Source: Methylobacterium sp. AMS5
GTDB taxonomy: Bacteria > Pseudomonadota > Alphaproteobacteria > Rhizobiales > Beijerinckiaceae
Length of the DNA: 64,000 bases
Reading direction: 5' to 3'
Assembly: GCF_001542815.1 (NCBI RefSeq)
Contig: NZ_CP006992.1
Location: 5,275,501-5,339,500 of the forward strand
Both the position numbers and the translations under genes were made by a program. Below, one piece after another: positions 34,619 to 44,245 of this stretch; position 1 is the first letter of the stretch, and each line of letters starts with the position of its first letter. The notes under the pieces were generated by a model that was not told where the DNA came from, searched no databases, and saw only the letters and a program-made list of their open reading frames with translations.

Positions 34619-36811
34619 ATGGAACGCATGGCGCAGTCTCGCGGACGCAAACCTCGCAGCGAACCGACCTTCGACATTCCGGAGGGGAGCGAGCCGGGCC
34701 GCCTCGACGTGCGCCTGTCGCGCAACGACCGGTCGGCGGGTGGGCCGCGGGCTTCGGCCGGCCGCCCCGCTTCGGCGCCGAAGGCGCGTGCGCGCAAGGC
34801 CTCCGGCGGCGGCAGCGGCCGGCGCCCGCCGCGGCGGCGCTCCTGGCTCGGCCGTCTGGTCTATGCCGGCGTCGTCCTCGGCATCTGGGTGGCGATCGGG
34901 CTGGCCGGCCTCATCGCCTACCACGCCTCGCAATTGCCGCCGATCGATCAGCTCGCGGTTCCCAAGCGCCCGCCCAACATCGCGATTCTGGCCAGCGACG
35001 GCAGCCTGCTCGCCAACCGCGGCGAGACCGGCGGCCGCGTCGTCTCGATCAAGGAATTGCCGCCCTACCTGCCGCGCGCCTTCGTCGCGATCGAGGACCG
35101 GCGGTTCTACGACCATTTCGGCATCGATCCCGTGGGCATCGCCCGCGCGATCACCCAGAACCTGACCCGCCGCGGCGTGGCGCAGGGCGGCTCGACGCTG
35201 ACCCAGCAGCTCGCCAAGAACCTGTTCCTCACCCCCGAGCGGTCGGCTTCGCGAAAGATCCAGGAGGCGATCCTGGCGCTGTGGCTGGAGCACAAATACT
35301 CGAAGGACGAGATCCTCGAACTCTATCTCAACCGGGTCTATTTCGGTGCCGGCGCCTACGGCGTCGAGGCCGCGGCCCAGCGCTATTTCGGCAAACCCGC
35401 CAAGAACGTGACGCTGGCGGAGGCTGCCATGCTCGGCGGCCTGGTGCAGGCGCCCTCGCGCCTCGCGCCGAACCGCAACCTGAAGGCGGCGCAGGCCCGC
35501 GCCGCCCAGGTGCTCGCGGCGATGGAGGAACTGGGCTTTGCCAAGAGCGCCGACGCGAAGGTCGCGCTGGCCCAGCCGGCCCGGCCCGCTTCGACCCGTG
35601 GCGGCGGCTCGCCGAATTACGTCGCCGACCTCGTGATGGACGTGCTCGACGACTTCCTGCCGAAGTTCGACGACGACATCGTCGTCGCCACCACCGTCGA
35701 TGCGAGCATGCAGACGGCGGGCGAGAAGGCGCTCACCGACGAACTCAATGCCAAGGGCGGACGCTACAACGTCGCCCAGGGTGCCCTCGTGTCGATGCGG
35801 CCGGACGGGGCGATCCGTGCCCTCGTCGGCGGGCGCGACTACGCCCAGAGCCAGTTCAACCGCGCCACCACCGCCAAGCGCCAGCCGGGCTCGGCCTTCA
35901 AGCCCTTCGTGTACCTCGCGGCGGTCGAGCGCGGCCTGACCCCCGACACGATGCGCGAGGACGCGCCCGTGCGGATCGGCAACTGGGCGCCGGAGAACTA
36001 CTCGCACAACTATCGCGGCCCGGTTTCCTTGCGCGAGGCGCTGGCGCTCTCGCTCAACACGGTGGCGGTGAAACTCGGCCAGGAAGTCGGCCCGAAGGCG
36101 GTGGTGCAGACTGCCCAGCGGCTCGGCATCTCGTCCTCGCTCCAGGCCAACGGCTCGATCGCGCTCGGCACCTCGGAGGTGACGCCGCTCGAACTGGTGG
36201 GCGCCTACTGCGCCTTCGCCAATGGCGGCACCGGTGTGATTCCCTACGTCATCGCCAGCATCAAGAGCGCCACCGGCAAGGTGCTCTACAAGCGCGGCGA
36301 GGGCGGGCTCGGCCGCGTCATCGATCCCAACGCCGTCGGCATGATGAACGCCATGATGCACGACGTCTTCACCATGGGCACGGCCAAGAAGGCCGACATC
36401 CCGGGTTGGGAACTGGCCGGAAAGACCGGCACCAGCCAGGAGTTCCGCGATGCGTGGTTCGTCGGCTACTCGGCCACCCTGGTGACCGGGGTCTGGCTCG
36501 GCAACGACGACGGCGAGCCGACCAAACGCGCCTCGGGCGGCAGCCTGCCGGTGGAGATCTGGAAAGCCTACATGACGACGGCGCTCAAGGGCGAGAAGCC
36601 GGTGGGCCTGCCGGGCATGAACCGCTGGCGGGCGCCCCGGCCCGAGGCCGCTCCTGAGCGCGATTCCGGACCCGGCGGCCTGATCGGCGCGCTGCTCGGC
36701 GAGCCGGAGCAGACGGCTTCCGCCCTCCCCCCTCGCTCGGTTCCTCAAGGACGCGGTCCGAGCCGGGACGATCGCAACTTCCTCGAGAAGCTGTTCGGGG
36801 TCGGCGATTAG
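34619..36811 (+). CDS. PBP1A family bifunctional penicillin-binding protein
   Basis: This is a 730-residue class A PBP (a start at 34628 is also possible). The cytoplasmic tail is long and basic with Ala/Arg-rich sequence, and one anchor helix lies near residues 80-102 (LVYAGVVLGIWVAIGLAGLIAY). The GT51 glycosyltransferase domain has VAIEDRRFYDHFGIDPVGIA, GGSTLTQQLAKNLFL and KDEILELYLNRVYFG. The transpeptidase domain has the SxxK motif in RQPGSAFKPF, SLN in ALSLNTVAV and KTGT in GKTGTSQEF. It polymerises and crosslinks peptidoglycan at the inner membrane. Its TAG stop lies in the first bases of a dispersed palindromic repeat. Confidence 0.92.
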   Translation: MERMAQSRGRKPRSEPTFDIPEGSEPGRLDVRLSRNDRSAGGPRASAGRPASAPKARARKASGGGSGRRPPRRRSWLGRLVYAGVVLGIWVAIGLAGLIAYHASQLPPIDQLAVPKRPPNIAILASDGSLLANRGETGGRVVSIKELPPYLPRAFVAIEDRRFYDHFGIDPVGIARAITQNLTRRGVAQGGSTLTQQLAKNLFLTPERSASRKIQEAILALWLEHKYSKDEILELYLNRVYFGAGAYGVEAAAQRYFGKPAKNVTLAEAAMLGGLVQAPSRLAPNRNLKAAQARAAQVLAAMEELGFAKSADAKVALAQPARPASTRGGGSPNYVADLVMDVLDDFLPKFDDDIVVATTVDASMQTAGEKALTDELNAKGGRYNVAQGALVSMRPDGAIRALVGGRDYAQSQFNRATTAKRQPGSAFKPFVYLAAVERGLTPDTMREDAPVRIGNWAPENYSHNYRGPVSLREALALSLNTVAVKLGQEVGPKAVVQTAQRLGISSSLQANGSIALGTSEVTPLELVGAYCAFANGGTGVIPYVIASIKSATGKVLYKRGEGGLGRVIDPNAVGMMNAMMHDVFTMGTAKKADIPGWELAGKTGTSQEFRDAWFVGYSATLVTGVWLGNDDGEPTKRASGGSLPVEIWKAYMTTALKGEKPVGLPGMNRWRAPRPEAAPERDSGPGGLIGALLGEPEQTASALPPRSVPQGRGPSRDDRNFLEKLFGVGD

Positions 36812-36876
36812 AGCGCATTCCGACGAAGTGGTCACCGGTTCGTCGAAAGAAGGCGCGTCAAAACAACAGGCTAGAG
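36808..36876 (+). repeat. dispersed palindromic repeat, copy 1
   Basis: The sequence starts TTAGAGCGCATTCCGACGAA and ends CTAGAG. Inside, CGACGAA pairs with TTCGTCG. The copy at 40417-40483 lies on the other strand and matches over most of its length. The TAG of the PBP1A gene is contained in its first bases. I recall similar 'AGAGC...TTCCGACGAAGTGG' repeats as widespread in Rhizobiales intergenic DNA. Confidence 0.8.
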
Positions 36877-37207
36877 ACTCCGACCTGATACAGTCAGGTC
36901 TGATACGGCTCTAGCCGCTGCCTGATCCACCCAACGGGATCGGTTAATCCCTCCCGTCGAGCGGCGGCTGGAAAAAAAATCCGGCGCGGTCTGAGCCGGG
37001 CATGCGGCCGTGCGCCACATTCGCGCCACGTTGCAGGCATGACCCTCCGACAGTCTGGAGAGGATCGCGGGCTCTGCCCCCCTCCTGATTGCCGACGGAA
37101 GGAGCCTCCGTGTCGACCCGCCTGCCCGACCGTTGCCCGCATGGCCCCGTGGCTTCTGCGAACGGGCCGGACGCATCCTTCTCCGCCGGCCGCCGGAGCC
37201 CGATCTG
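36877..37207. other. intergenic remainder before the cyclase gene
   Basis: No gene is supported. The stretch holds an A-run (GGAAAAAAAATCC near 36970) and otherwise unremarkable sequence. A longer cyclase frame enters from 37133, but the ATG at 37208 gives the better membrane start. Confidence 0.5.
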
Positions 37208-38275
37208 ATGCTGCCGCACCATCGCTGGTTCTGGCTTCTCATCCTGCTCGCCGCGGGCGGCGCGGGGTTGCTCTACAACGTCATCTTCGCCGGCGGTGCG
37301 AGCCCGGCGGCCGGCTTTACCTACGGCCTGTGTGTCGGCGTCTCGGCGCTGGCCTTCGACCGTGGCGTGCTGCTGGCCGGCGTCCAGTCGCGCATCCGGC
37401 GTCTGCCCGCCGGGCTCTACGTCGTCGCGGCGGAACTCTCCTACGTGGCGATGATCGTCGTCGGCAACGCGCTCGGCGGCTTCGTCGTCTGGCTGCTCGG
37501 CCTGACCGGCGACAGCCTGGAGGAGGCGGTGCGCACCACGCCGCGGGTGCTGGCCTACGCGCTCGCCGTCTCGGCCCTGCTCGTCTTCGTGATCCGCATG
37601 CGCGACCTGATCGGCGGCGAAGTCTTCATCAACTTCCTCGTCGGGCGTTACCATCGCCCGGTGGAGGAGGAGCGCATCTTCCTGTTCCTCGACGTGGTCG
37701 GATCGACCGCCTTCGCCGAGACCCACGGCGACCTGCGGGCGCAGGAATATCTCAGTGCCGTCTTCGCGACCCTCGCCGAGCCGGTGCGCCGGTTCTACGG
37801 CTCGACCGACGACTATATCGGCGATCTGGCCATGATCACTTGGCCGATGGAGCGCGGCCTGAAGGATGCGCGCTGCGTCGAGTGCCTGTTCGCGGTGCGC
37901 GAGCGCATCGAGGCGGAAGCGGAGGGCTGGGAAGCCCGCTTCGGCACCGTGCCGCGCCTGCGGGCGGGCCTGCATGGCGGCCCGGTGGTGACGGCCGAAG
38001 TCGGAGTGGACCGGCACAAGATCGCTTATTTCGGGGACGCGGTGAATGTGGTCGCCCGCGTCGAGGCGCTGTGCCGCCCGCTCGGCGTCGATACCTTGAT
38101 CTCCGAGGATCTGCTGAAGCGGCTGCCGCGGCTACCCGAGGGCGTCGTGGTGAGACCGCTCGGCACCCACGCCCTGCGCGGGCGCGGTCAGCCCCTCGCC
38201 GTCGCCACCCTCGAACGCAGGGGAACCGCCGCGCTTGCCGAGGAAACGGCGCCGCGGATCGCCGCCGCGCCGTAG
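37208..38275 (+). CDS. membrane class III nucleotidyl cyclase
   Basis: From the ATG at 37208 the protein has 355 residues. About five hydrophobic segments fill the first 140 (WFWLLILLAAGGAGLLYNVIF through VLAYALAVSALLVFVI). A GxVFINFLVGRY linker leads to the catalytic domain. Metal-binding Asp162 is in FLFLDVVGST and Asp206 in YIGDLAMITW. The catalytic Asn and Arg are in GDAVNVVARVEAL. The position that holds the adenine-selecting Lys in typical adenylyl cyclases is Asp202 here. It should make cAMP (or another cyclic nucleotide) at the membrane, probably as a dimer. The signal sensed is unknown. Confidence 0.85.
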   Translation: MLPHHRWFWLLILLAAGGAGLLYNVIFAGGASPAAGFTYGLCVGVSALAFDRGVLLAGVQSRIRRLPAGLYVVAAELSYVAMIVVGNALGGFVVWLLGLTGDSLEEAVRTTPRVLAYALAVSALLVFVIRMRDLIGGEVFINFLVGRYHRPVEEERIFLFLDVVGSTAFAETHGDLRAQEYLSAVFATLAEPVRRFYGSTDDYIGDLAMITWPMERGLKDARCVECLFAVRERIEAEAEGWEARFGTVPRLRAGLHGGPVVTAEVGVDRHKIAYFGDAVNVVARVEALCRPLGVDTLISEDLLKRLPRLPEGVVVRPLGTHALRGRGQPLAVATLERRGTAALAEETAPRIAAAP

Positions 38276-38293
38276 GACGGGTGAACCCGCCGG

Positions 38294-38692
38294 TCAGCCC
38301 ACCCGCAGCAGCAGCAGGATCGCCGCGACCGTCATGATCGCCAGCGTCGCGAGAATGCCGCCGCCCCGGCAGGCGAACTGGCGCGGCGAGTTCGTGGGGG
38401 CGAACATTCCGATCGGATGCAGGATGCGCGCGATCACTAGCACGATCAGCAGGCCCTGAACCCAGCCATGGGAGCCGCCACTCCCCTCGTAGAGTGCGAT
38501 CAGCAGCAGGGTCAGCGGCACATATTCCTGGAAGTTGCCGTGCGAGCGGATGCGCCGCTGGAGCGCGTCCTGCCCGCCATCGCCGAACAGGACGCTGCCG
38601 GTGAGCCGGCCAGCGATCACCCATCCGGTCAGTCCGGCATAGATCAGGCCCAGAATCGCGGCGTAGAAGGCCGTGGTGGTCGGAAAAATCAC
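38294..38692 (-). CDS. MAPEG family membrane protein
   Basis: I take the GTG at 38692 as start (MPVIFPTTTAFYAAILGLIY), giving 132 residues and four hydrophobic helices. The hallmark is GQDALQRRIRSHGNFQEYVP, the MAPEG loop between helices 1 and 2. HPIGMFAPTNSPRQF and a final helix follow. Eukaryotic MAPEG members are membrane glutathione transferases or leukotriene synthases. Bacterial members of this YecN/YkkC-like branch lack known function. It is convergent with the cyclase gene, with 18 bases between them. Confidence 0.82.
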   Translation of the reverse strand: MIFPTTTAFYAAILGLIYAGLTGWVIAGRLTGSVLFGDGGQDALQRRIRSHGNFQEYVPLTLLLIALYEGSGGSHGWVQGLLIVLVIARILHPIGMFAPTNSPRQFACRGGGILATLAIMTVAAILLLLRVG

Positions 38693-38986
38693 AGGGACAA
38701 CCCTTGGATCGGAGGGGCGACCCGCCGTGTGGCGGATGTCGTTGGCCCTTCGCAAGATAGGATTGTCGGCGCCGTGTTCCGCCCATACGGGCGATCACGA
38801 AGGCGTATCCCCGACGCGGCGGTCGCCGACGGGCCCCCACGCCGCTCGGCGCGGCGGGCGATGGGATACATTAAGCATTCTACCGAAAAGTGTCGTCGGC
38901 CTGTGGCGGAAGGCGATGCGCTAGGATGGCGTGATGCGGCTCGGCCCGGCGGCGGAGCGTTGCTGGCGAGAGGGCCGCTCAGGAGG
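38693..38986. other. 294-base divergent gap (MAPEG / ParA-like)
   Basis: No gene is supported. The plus-strand frame of the ParA-like gene extends through it but its composition is non-coding before 38987, where AGGAGG directly precedes the ATG. Confidence 0.5.
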
Positions 38987-39892
38987 ATGTCGGTGGGCGG
39001 CAAGCTGATCGCGGTGGCGAACATGAAGGGCGGGGTCGGCAAGACCACCACCGTGGTCATGCTCGCCGAGGCGCTGGCCGCCGACGGGGCGCGGGTGCTC
39101 GTGGTCGATCTCGATCCGCAGGCGAGCGTATCGGTCTGCCTCGCGGGCGATGCGCTGCTCGGCGAGATGATCGTCCACGGGCGCACGCTGGAGGCCTATC
39201 TCGCCCTCAAGCTCATCACCCGCCACAAGCCGAATCTCTCCGCCCGTATCCAGCCCGGTGTGAGCCTGACCATCCACAAGAACGCGCCGCTCGCGCTCTC
39301 CCTTCTGCCGTCCGGCCCGCATCTGCGGCTCGTGGAGCGGGAGATTCTTTACGAACTGACGGAGCGGAAATTCTCGATGCACGCCATCGACGAGAAGCTG
39401 TGGAAGGTCTTTCACGACGACTTCGTGCCGCTGGCGGCGAACTACGACTACGTCTTCTTCGATTGCGCGCCGGGTATCTCGCCGATCACCGAGGTGGCGG
39501 TGCGCGCGGCCGACCTCGTCCTCGTCACCTCGATACCGGACTTTCTCTCGACCTACGGGCTCAACGCCTTCGTCGAGACGGTCTGGCGGCGCACCAGCCG
39601 GCAGGCGAGCCATATCGCCCCGAAGAGCGCACCCTACGTCCTCGTCACCCGCTTCCAGGCCCAGGTGCGCCAGCATCAGCGAACCCTGGCGCGGCTCCAG
39701 GCGGAGGCGCGGGCCGAGGATGCCGGCTTCCGTTTGCTCGAAACCCGCATTCCTCAGGCGGCGGCGCTCGCCGACGCGCTGGTCCCGGCCGACGGGGCGC
39801 CCCCGACTTTCACCGCCAAGTATGGCGCCCATGTCCCCAACGTGCTGATCCCGCTGGTCGCGGAAGTGAAGGAAATCCTCCATGGCCCTTGA
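38987..39892 (+). CDS. orphan ParA/MinD-type ATPase
   Basis: This 301-residue protein starts at the ATG at 38987. The deviant Walker A motif is NMKGGVGKTTTVVMLAEAL near residue 12. A-prime is VLVVDLDPQAS, and Walker B is DYVFFDCAPGISPITEV. Between A-prime and Walker B there is an unusually long segment with TRHKPNLSARIQPGVSLTIH and ILYELTERKFSMHAIDEK. Such ATPases form ATP-dependent dimers that pattern cargo such as DNA, receptors or machines. No parB or parS is nearby, so it is not the chromosomal parA. It overlaps the next gene by 11 bases. Confidence 0.82.
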   Translation: MSVGGKLIAVANMKGGVGKTTTVVMLAEALAADGARVLVVDLDPQASVSVCLAGDALLGEMIVHGRTLEAYLALKLITRHKPNLSARIQPGVSLTIHKNAPLALSLLPSGPHLRLVEREILYELTERKFSMHAIDEKLWKVFHDDFVPLAANYDYVFFDCAPGISPITEVAVRAADLVLVTSIPDFLSTYGLNAFVETVWRRTSRQASHIAPKSAPYVLVTRFQAQVRQHQRTLARLQAEARAEDAGFRLLETRIPQAAALADALVPADGAPPTFTAKYGAHVPNVLIPLVAEVKEILHGP

Positions 39893-40406
39893 TGTCGATG
39901 GCTATGCCGTGTTGCAGGCGATGGCCTCTGCGCCGGAAGCGTTTCCCGACATCCGCACCGAGATTCCCAAAGCCGCCCGTGCCCTCGTCGTGAAGCAGCT
40001 CAAGGCCCGGTCCTTGCGCGCGGCATCGCTGCGCCTGATCCGCGAGGTGCTGGGCGGCGAGACCCTCGCCCTGATCGCCGATGGGATGTCCGAGGCCGAC
40101 GTGAAGGGGGTGGTGTCCCGCCTCGATCCGCATCACCCCTCGCTGAAGACCGCGACGCCGGGCTGGCACCGCCACCGCCTTAGCGCTCTGGCCGCCGGCG
40201 ACGCGCCGTTCCGCAAGGGCGAGACCCGTGCCGAAGGCAGTCCGGCGAAGCCGCGTGCGGGCGAGACGCCCCCGGAGCGCGCCCTTGCCAGCCGTCCCTT
40301 CTCCGCAGTGTGGGACGGCAAGGACCATGATGCGCCGCCCGTGAAGGAAAGCCGGGAGAAGAAGGACAAGGAGAAGGAGCGAAAAGGAAAAAAGAAGAAG
40401 GGCTGA
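39882..40406 (+). CDS. Lys-rich protein coupled to the ParA-like ATPase
   Basis: This gene overlaps the ATPase gene by 11 bases and encodes 174 residues. The first 85 residues look helical (ALDVDGYAVLQAMASAPEAF, KAARALVVKQLKARSL, LRLIREVLGGETLALI). The rest is low-complexity and ends in a strongly basic tail (KKDKEKERKGKKKKG). I do not recognise the family. The coupling and basic tail suggest a partner of the ATPase, possibly DNA- or membrane-surface-binding. That is inference from context only. Confidence 0.7.
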   Translation: MALDVDGYAVLQAMASAPEAFPDIRTEIPKAARALVVKQLKARSLRAASLRLIREVLGGETLALIADGMSEADVKGVVSRLDPHHPSLKTATPGWHRHRLSALAAGDAPFRKGETRAEGSPAKPRAGETPPERALASRPFSAVWDGKDHDAPPVKESREKKDKEKERKGKKKKG

Positions 40407-40416
40407 AGCCCTTCCG
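40398..40416 (+). terminator. short hairpin at the 3' end of the ParA partner gene
   Basis: GAAGGGCT and AGCCCTTC pair around a tiny loop that includes the TGA stop codon. No T-run follows, and the dispersed repeat begins next to it. Confidence 0.35.
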
Positions 40417-40483
40417 TCCAAGCGTTGTTGTGACGCGCATTCTTTCAACGATCCGGTGATAACTTCGTCGGAATACGCTCTAA
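40417..40483 (-). repeat. dispersed palindromic repeat, copy 2 (inverted)
   Basis: On the minus strand this reads TTAGAGCGTATTCCGACGAA and continues with TCACCGGATCG, GAAAGAATGCGCGTCA and CAACAACG, matching copy 1 at most positions. GCGTATTC and GAATGCGC form the outer stem. Its first bases contain the TAG stop of the minus-strand gene that ends at 40480. Confidence 0.8.
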
Positions 40484-40824
40484 GCTTCCGGAAACAGCAC
40501 CGCGTAACGCGTTTCGAGGGCGGCGAGCCGGCCCTGCCCTTCCAGGACCGCGACCCGGTGGCGCCGCGTGACGTCGAGCAGCCCGTCGGCCATCTCGGCC
40601 TCGCCGCAGAGCCGGGCACGATCCGAGATCTGGGAGATCTGATCGGCCATCAGGCTATCGATCCGTATTCCTTCGGTCAGCACCTGCATCAGACGCAGCA
40701 TCGTCTCACGGGCGTGGATCGAAGGCGTCGATGGGTCAGGTATACGATCCGTCACGGTACTCGCAAAGGTCAGGCCGACAACGCTCTGACGCTGCCCGAG
40801 GCTCGGCACCTCCGGCCACTGCAT
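40480..40824 (-). CDS. hypothetical 114-residue protein
   Basis: The ATG at 40824 gives MQWPEVPSLGQRQSVVGLTF. A TTG at 40872 would add 16 residues. The middle is helical (HARETMLRLMQVLTEGIRID, ADQISQISDRARLCGEAEM), and it ends RRHRVAVLEGQGRLAALETR-YAVLFPEA. No signal peptide or membrane segment is visible. I do not recognise a family. Codon use fits the neighbours. Its TAG stop is contributed by the adjoining palindromic repeat. Confidence 0.55.
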   Translation of the reverse strand: MQWPEVPSLGQRQSVVGLTFASTVTDRIPDPSTPSIHARETMLRLMQVLTEGIRIDSLMADQISQISDRARLCGEAEMADGLLDVTRRHRVAVLEGQGRLAALETRYAVLFPEA

Positions 40825-40905
40825 AGGATAAACCCTGCCCGCTTTCCCGGGGAAACGTCCGTGCAGCGTCAATTCATCAGGGGCGGTCCGCGAGCTCCAC
40901 CGACG

Positions 40906-40932
40906 AAAAAGGGGCCGCCTTTCGGCGACCCC
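40906..40932 (-). terminator. intrinsic terminator of groESL
   Basis: On the minus strand GGGGTCGCC and GGCGGCCCC pair around a GAAA tetraloop and run into five Ts. It lies 30 bases past the groEL stop, a textbook rho-independent terminator. Confidence 0.9.
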
Positions 40933-40961
40933 TCCTCCGTTCTTCGACCGGGTGCGTGGAC

Positions 40962-42608
<1,647 letters not shown>

Positions 42609-42693
42609 TTACCTCGAATGATGGAAGGGGCCCTGAAGCCGGCCGAGGGCGGAGCCCTGGCGGCCTCGAAGGGCGGTGGAAGGGTTTCGCGCC

Positions 42694-42984
42694 TTAGAGG
42701 GCGACGACACCCATGATGTCGGATTCCTTCATGATGAGGAGATCCTGGCCGTCGATCTTGACCTCGGTGCCGGACCACTTGCCGAACAGCACGCGGTCAC
42801 CGACCTTCACGTCGAGGGCGTTGATGCGGCCTTGCTCGTCACGAGCGCCGGGGCCGACGGCGACGATCTCGCCCTCTTGCGGCTTCTCCTTGGCGGTATC
42901 CGGGATGATGATGCCGCCTTTCGTCTTCTCTTCGCTCTCGATGCGACGGACGACGACGCGGTCGTGCAGCGGACGGAACTTCAT
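42694..42984 (-). CDS. groES: co-chaperonin GroES
   Basis: The ATG at 42984 gives 96 residues: [20 protein letters not shown], the mobile-loop [38 protein letters not shown] and ILIMKE-type ending [15 protein letters not shown]. GroES caps GroEL in the folding cycle. It is the first gene of the groESL operon, preceded by a perfect CIRCE element. Confidence 0.97.
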   Translation of the reverse strand: MKFRPLHDRVVVRRIESEEKTKGGIIIPDTAKEKPQEGEIVAVGPGARDEQGRINALDVKVGDRVLFGKWSGTEVKIDGQDLLIMKESDIMGVVAL

Positions 42985-43054
42985 GAGCTGCCCTCTTGCT
43001 TCGGAATGGCGGTTGGTCTTCATGCGGTCGGGACGACCGCGCTCCACCTGATTG

Positions 43055-43081
43055 TTAGCACTCCAAGCAAGTGAGTGCTAA
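43055..43081 (-). promoter_or_regulatory. CIRCE element (HrcA operator)
   Basis: TTAGCACTC and GAGTGCTAA are separated by nine bases, an exact match to the CIRCE consensus, about 70 bases upstream of groES. HrcA is expected to bind here and repress groESL until heat stress. Confidence 0.95.
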
Positions 43082-43198
43082 CGACGCTGGCGAGATAGGC
43101 GCGCGGCGTTTTCGAGTCAAGGCGCAGCTTCTTCCCGGCTGCGGCGGTTTCGCGCGAATTTCTCGCGCGGCTGGGACGGACGGGGACACATTCTCCCG

Positions 43199-44203
43199 AT
43201 GATGAGCCTTCATGGGGCCAACGGCGCGGTCGAGCACGGCGGCGCCGGAGGTGGCGCGAGCCTGCCCGATCACGCGGTCTGGATCGACCTGAACGATCCG
43301 ACGGCCGAGGAGGCCGCGCAGGTCGAACGCAAGACGGGCATCCGCGTGCCATCGCGCGCGGCGCTGAGCGAGGTCGAGTCGTCGAGCCGCCTGCGCCGCA
43401 ACCGCGACGGCCTCTCGCTCTCGACGCCGATGGTGACCTTCGACCGCTCCGATTTCAGCCTGAAGCCGCTCGGCTTCCTGCTCACCGCGGACCATCTCGT
43501 CACCGTGCGCTTCCACGACATGCGCGCCTTCGCGGCGGTCCGGAAGCGTGTGGACGAGGGTGACGGCGACGGCAGCACCAGCACGGGCATGTTCCTGCTC
43601 GTGGTCGAGGAACTGGTCGACAACCTCGCCGACCTTCTGGAGGAGATGTCGAGCGACCTCGATACGCTCTCCACCCGCATCTTCGATTTCGATTCGGGCG
43701 CCCGGCCGGGTGCCCGCAAGGGTGACACCACCGCGCCGAAGCGGCGCGACCTCGCGCTCCGCCGCCTGCTCCGTTCGGTCGGGCGCCACGGGAAGTCCCT
43801 GTCGAAGGTCCGCGCCAGCCTGCTCGGGCTCGGACGCATCATCGTCTTCGCCAAGAGCGAGTGCGGGCAGACCCTCAAGGAGGGCGACGCGCCGCGCTTC
43901 GACACGCTGGCGCAGGACATCGCCTCGCTGGACGAGTTCGAGACGCGACTCTCCGAAACCGTCCAGTTCCTGCTCGACGCGACGCTCGGGCTCATCAACA
44001 TCGAGCAGAACAACGCCTTCCGGGTTCTCACCGTCGTGTCCGTGGTCGGCGTGCCGCCGACCCTGGTGGCCTCGCTCTACGGCATGAACTTCAAGCACAT
44101 GCCCGAACTCGATTGGGCCTACGGCTACCCTTACGGCCTCGCCCTGATCGTGATCTCGGCGATCGTGCCGCTGCTCTATTTCAAGGCGAGGGGCTGGCTG
44201 TAA
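43199..44203 (+). CDS. corA: CorA-family magnesium/divalent metal transporter
   Basis: This 334-residue protein has a cytosolic alpha/beta N-domain (WIDLNDPTAEEAAQVERKTG, LVTVRFHDMRAF), a long helical stalk (EELVDNLADLLEEMSSDLDTLSTRIF and onward) and two C-terminal membrane helices. The first carries the universal YGMNF motif at its end (VVGVPPTLVASLYGMNFKHM). The second is YPYGLALIVISAIVPLLYF. The pentamer imports Mg2+ or exports other divalent metals. It stands divergent from groES, with about 210 bases between the starts. Confidence 0.92.
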   Translation: MMSLHGANGAVEHGGAGGGASLPDHAVWIDLNDPTAEEAAQVERKTGIRVPSRAALSEVESSSRLRRNRDGLSLSTPMVTFDRSDFSLKPLGFLLTADHLVTVRFHDMRAFAAVRKRVDEGDGDGSTSTGMFLLVVEELVDNLADLLEEMSSDLDTLSTRIFDFDSGARPGARKGDTTAPKRRDLALRRLLRSVGRHGKSLSKVRASLLGLGRIIVFAKSECGQTLKEGDAPRFDTLAQDIASLDEFETRLSETVQFLLDATLGLINIEQNNAFRVLTVVSVVGVPPTLVASLYGMNFKHMPELDWAYGYPYGLALIVISAIVPLLYFKARGWL

Positions 44204-44245
44204 CGGTTGCCGAGAGGTGCCGCCGTCGCGGGGGCTCTCCGCGAC

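Noticed and set aside
34277..36835. 852-residue minus-strand frame opposite the PBP1A gene
   Set aside because: It is a shadow in GC-rich DNA. The plus-strand PBP has all catalytic motifs.
38987..39892. ParA-like gene considered as a plasmid or chromosomal partition gene
   Set aside because: There is no parB, parS, rep or gid gene nearby, and the partner does not look like ParB.
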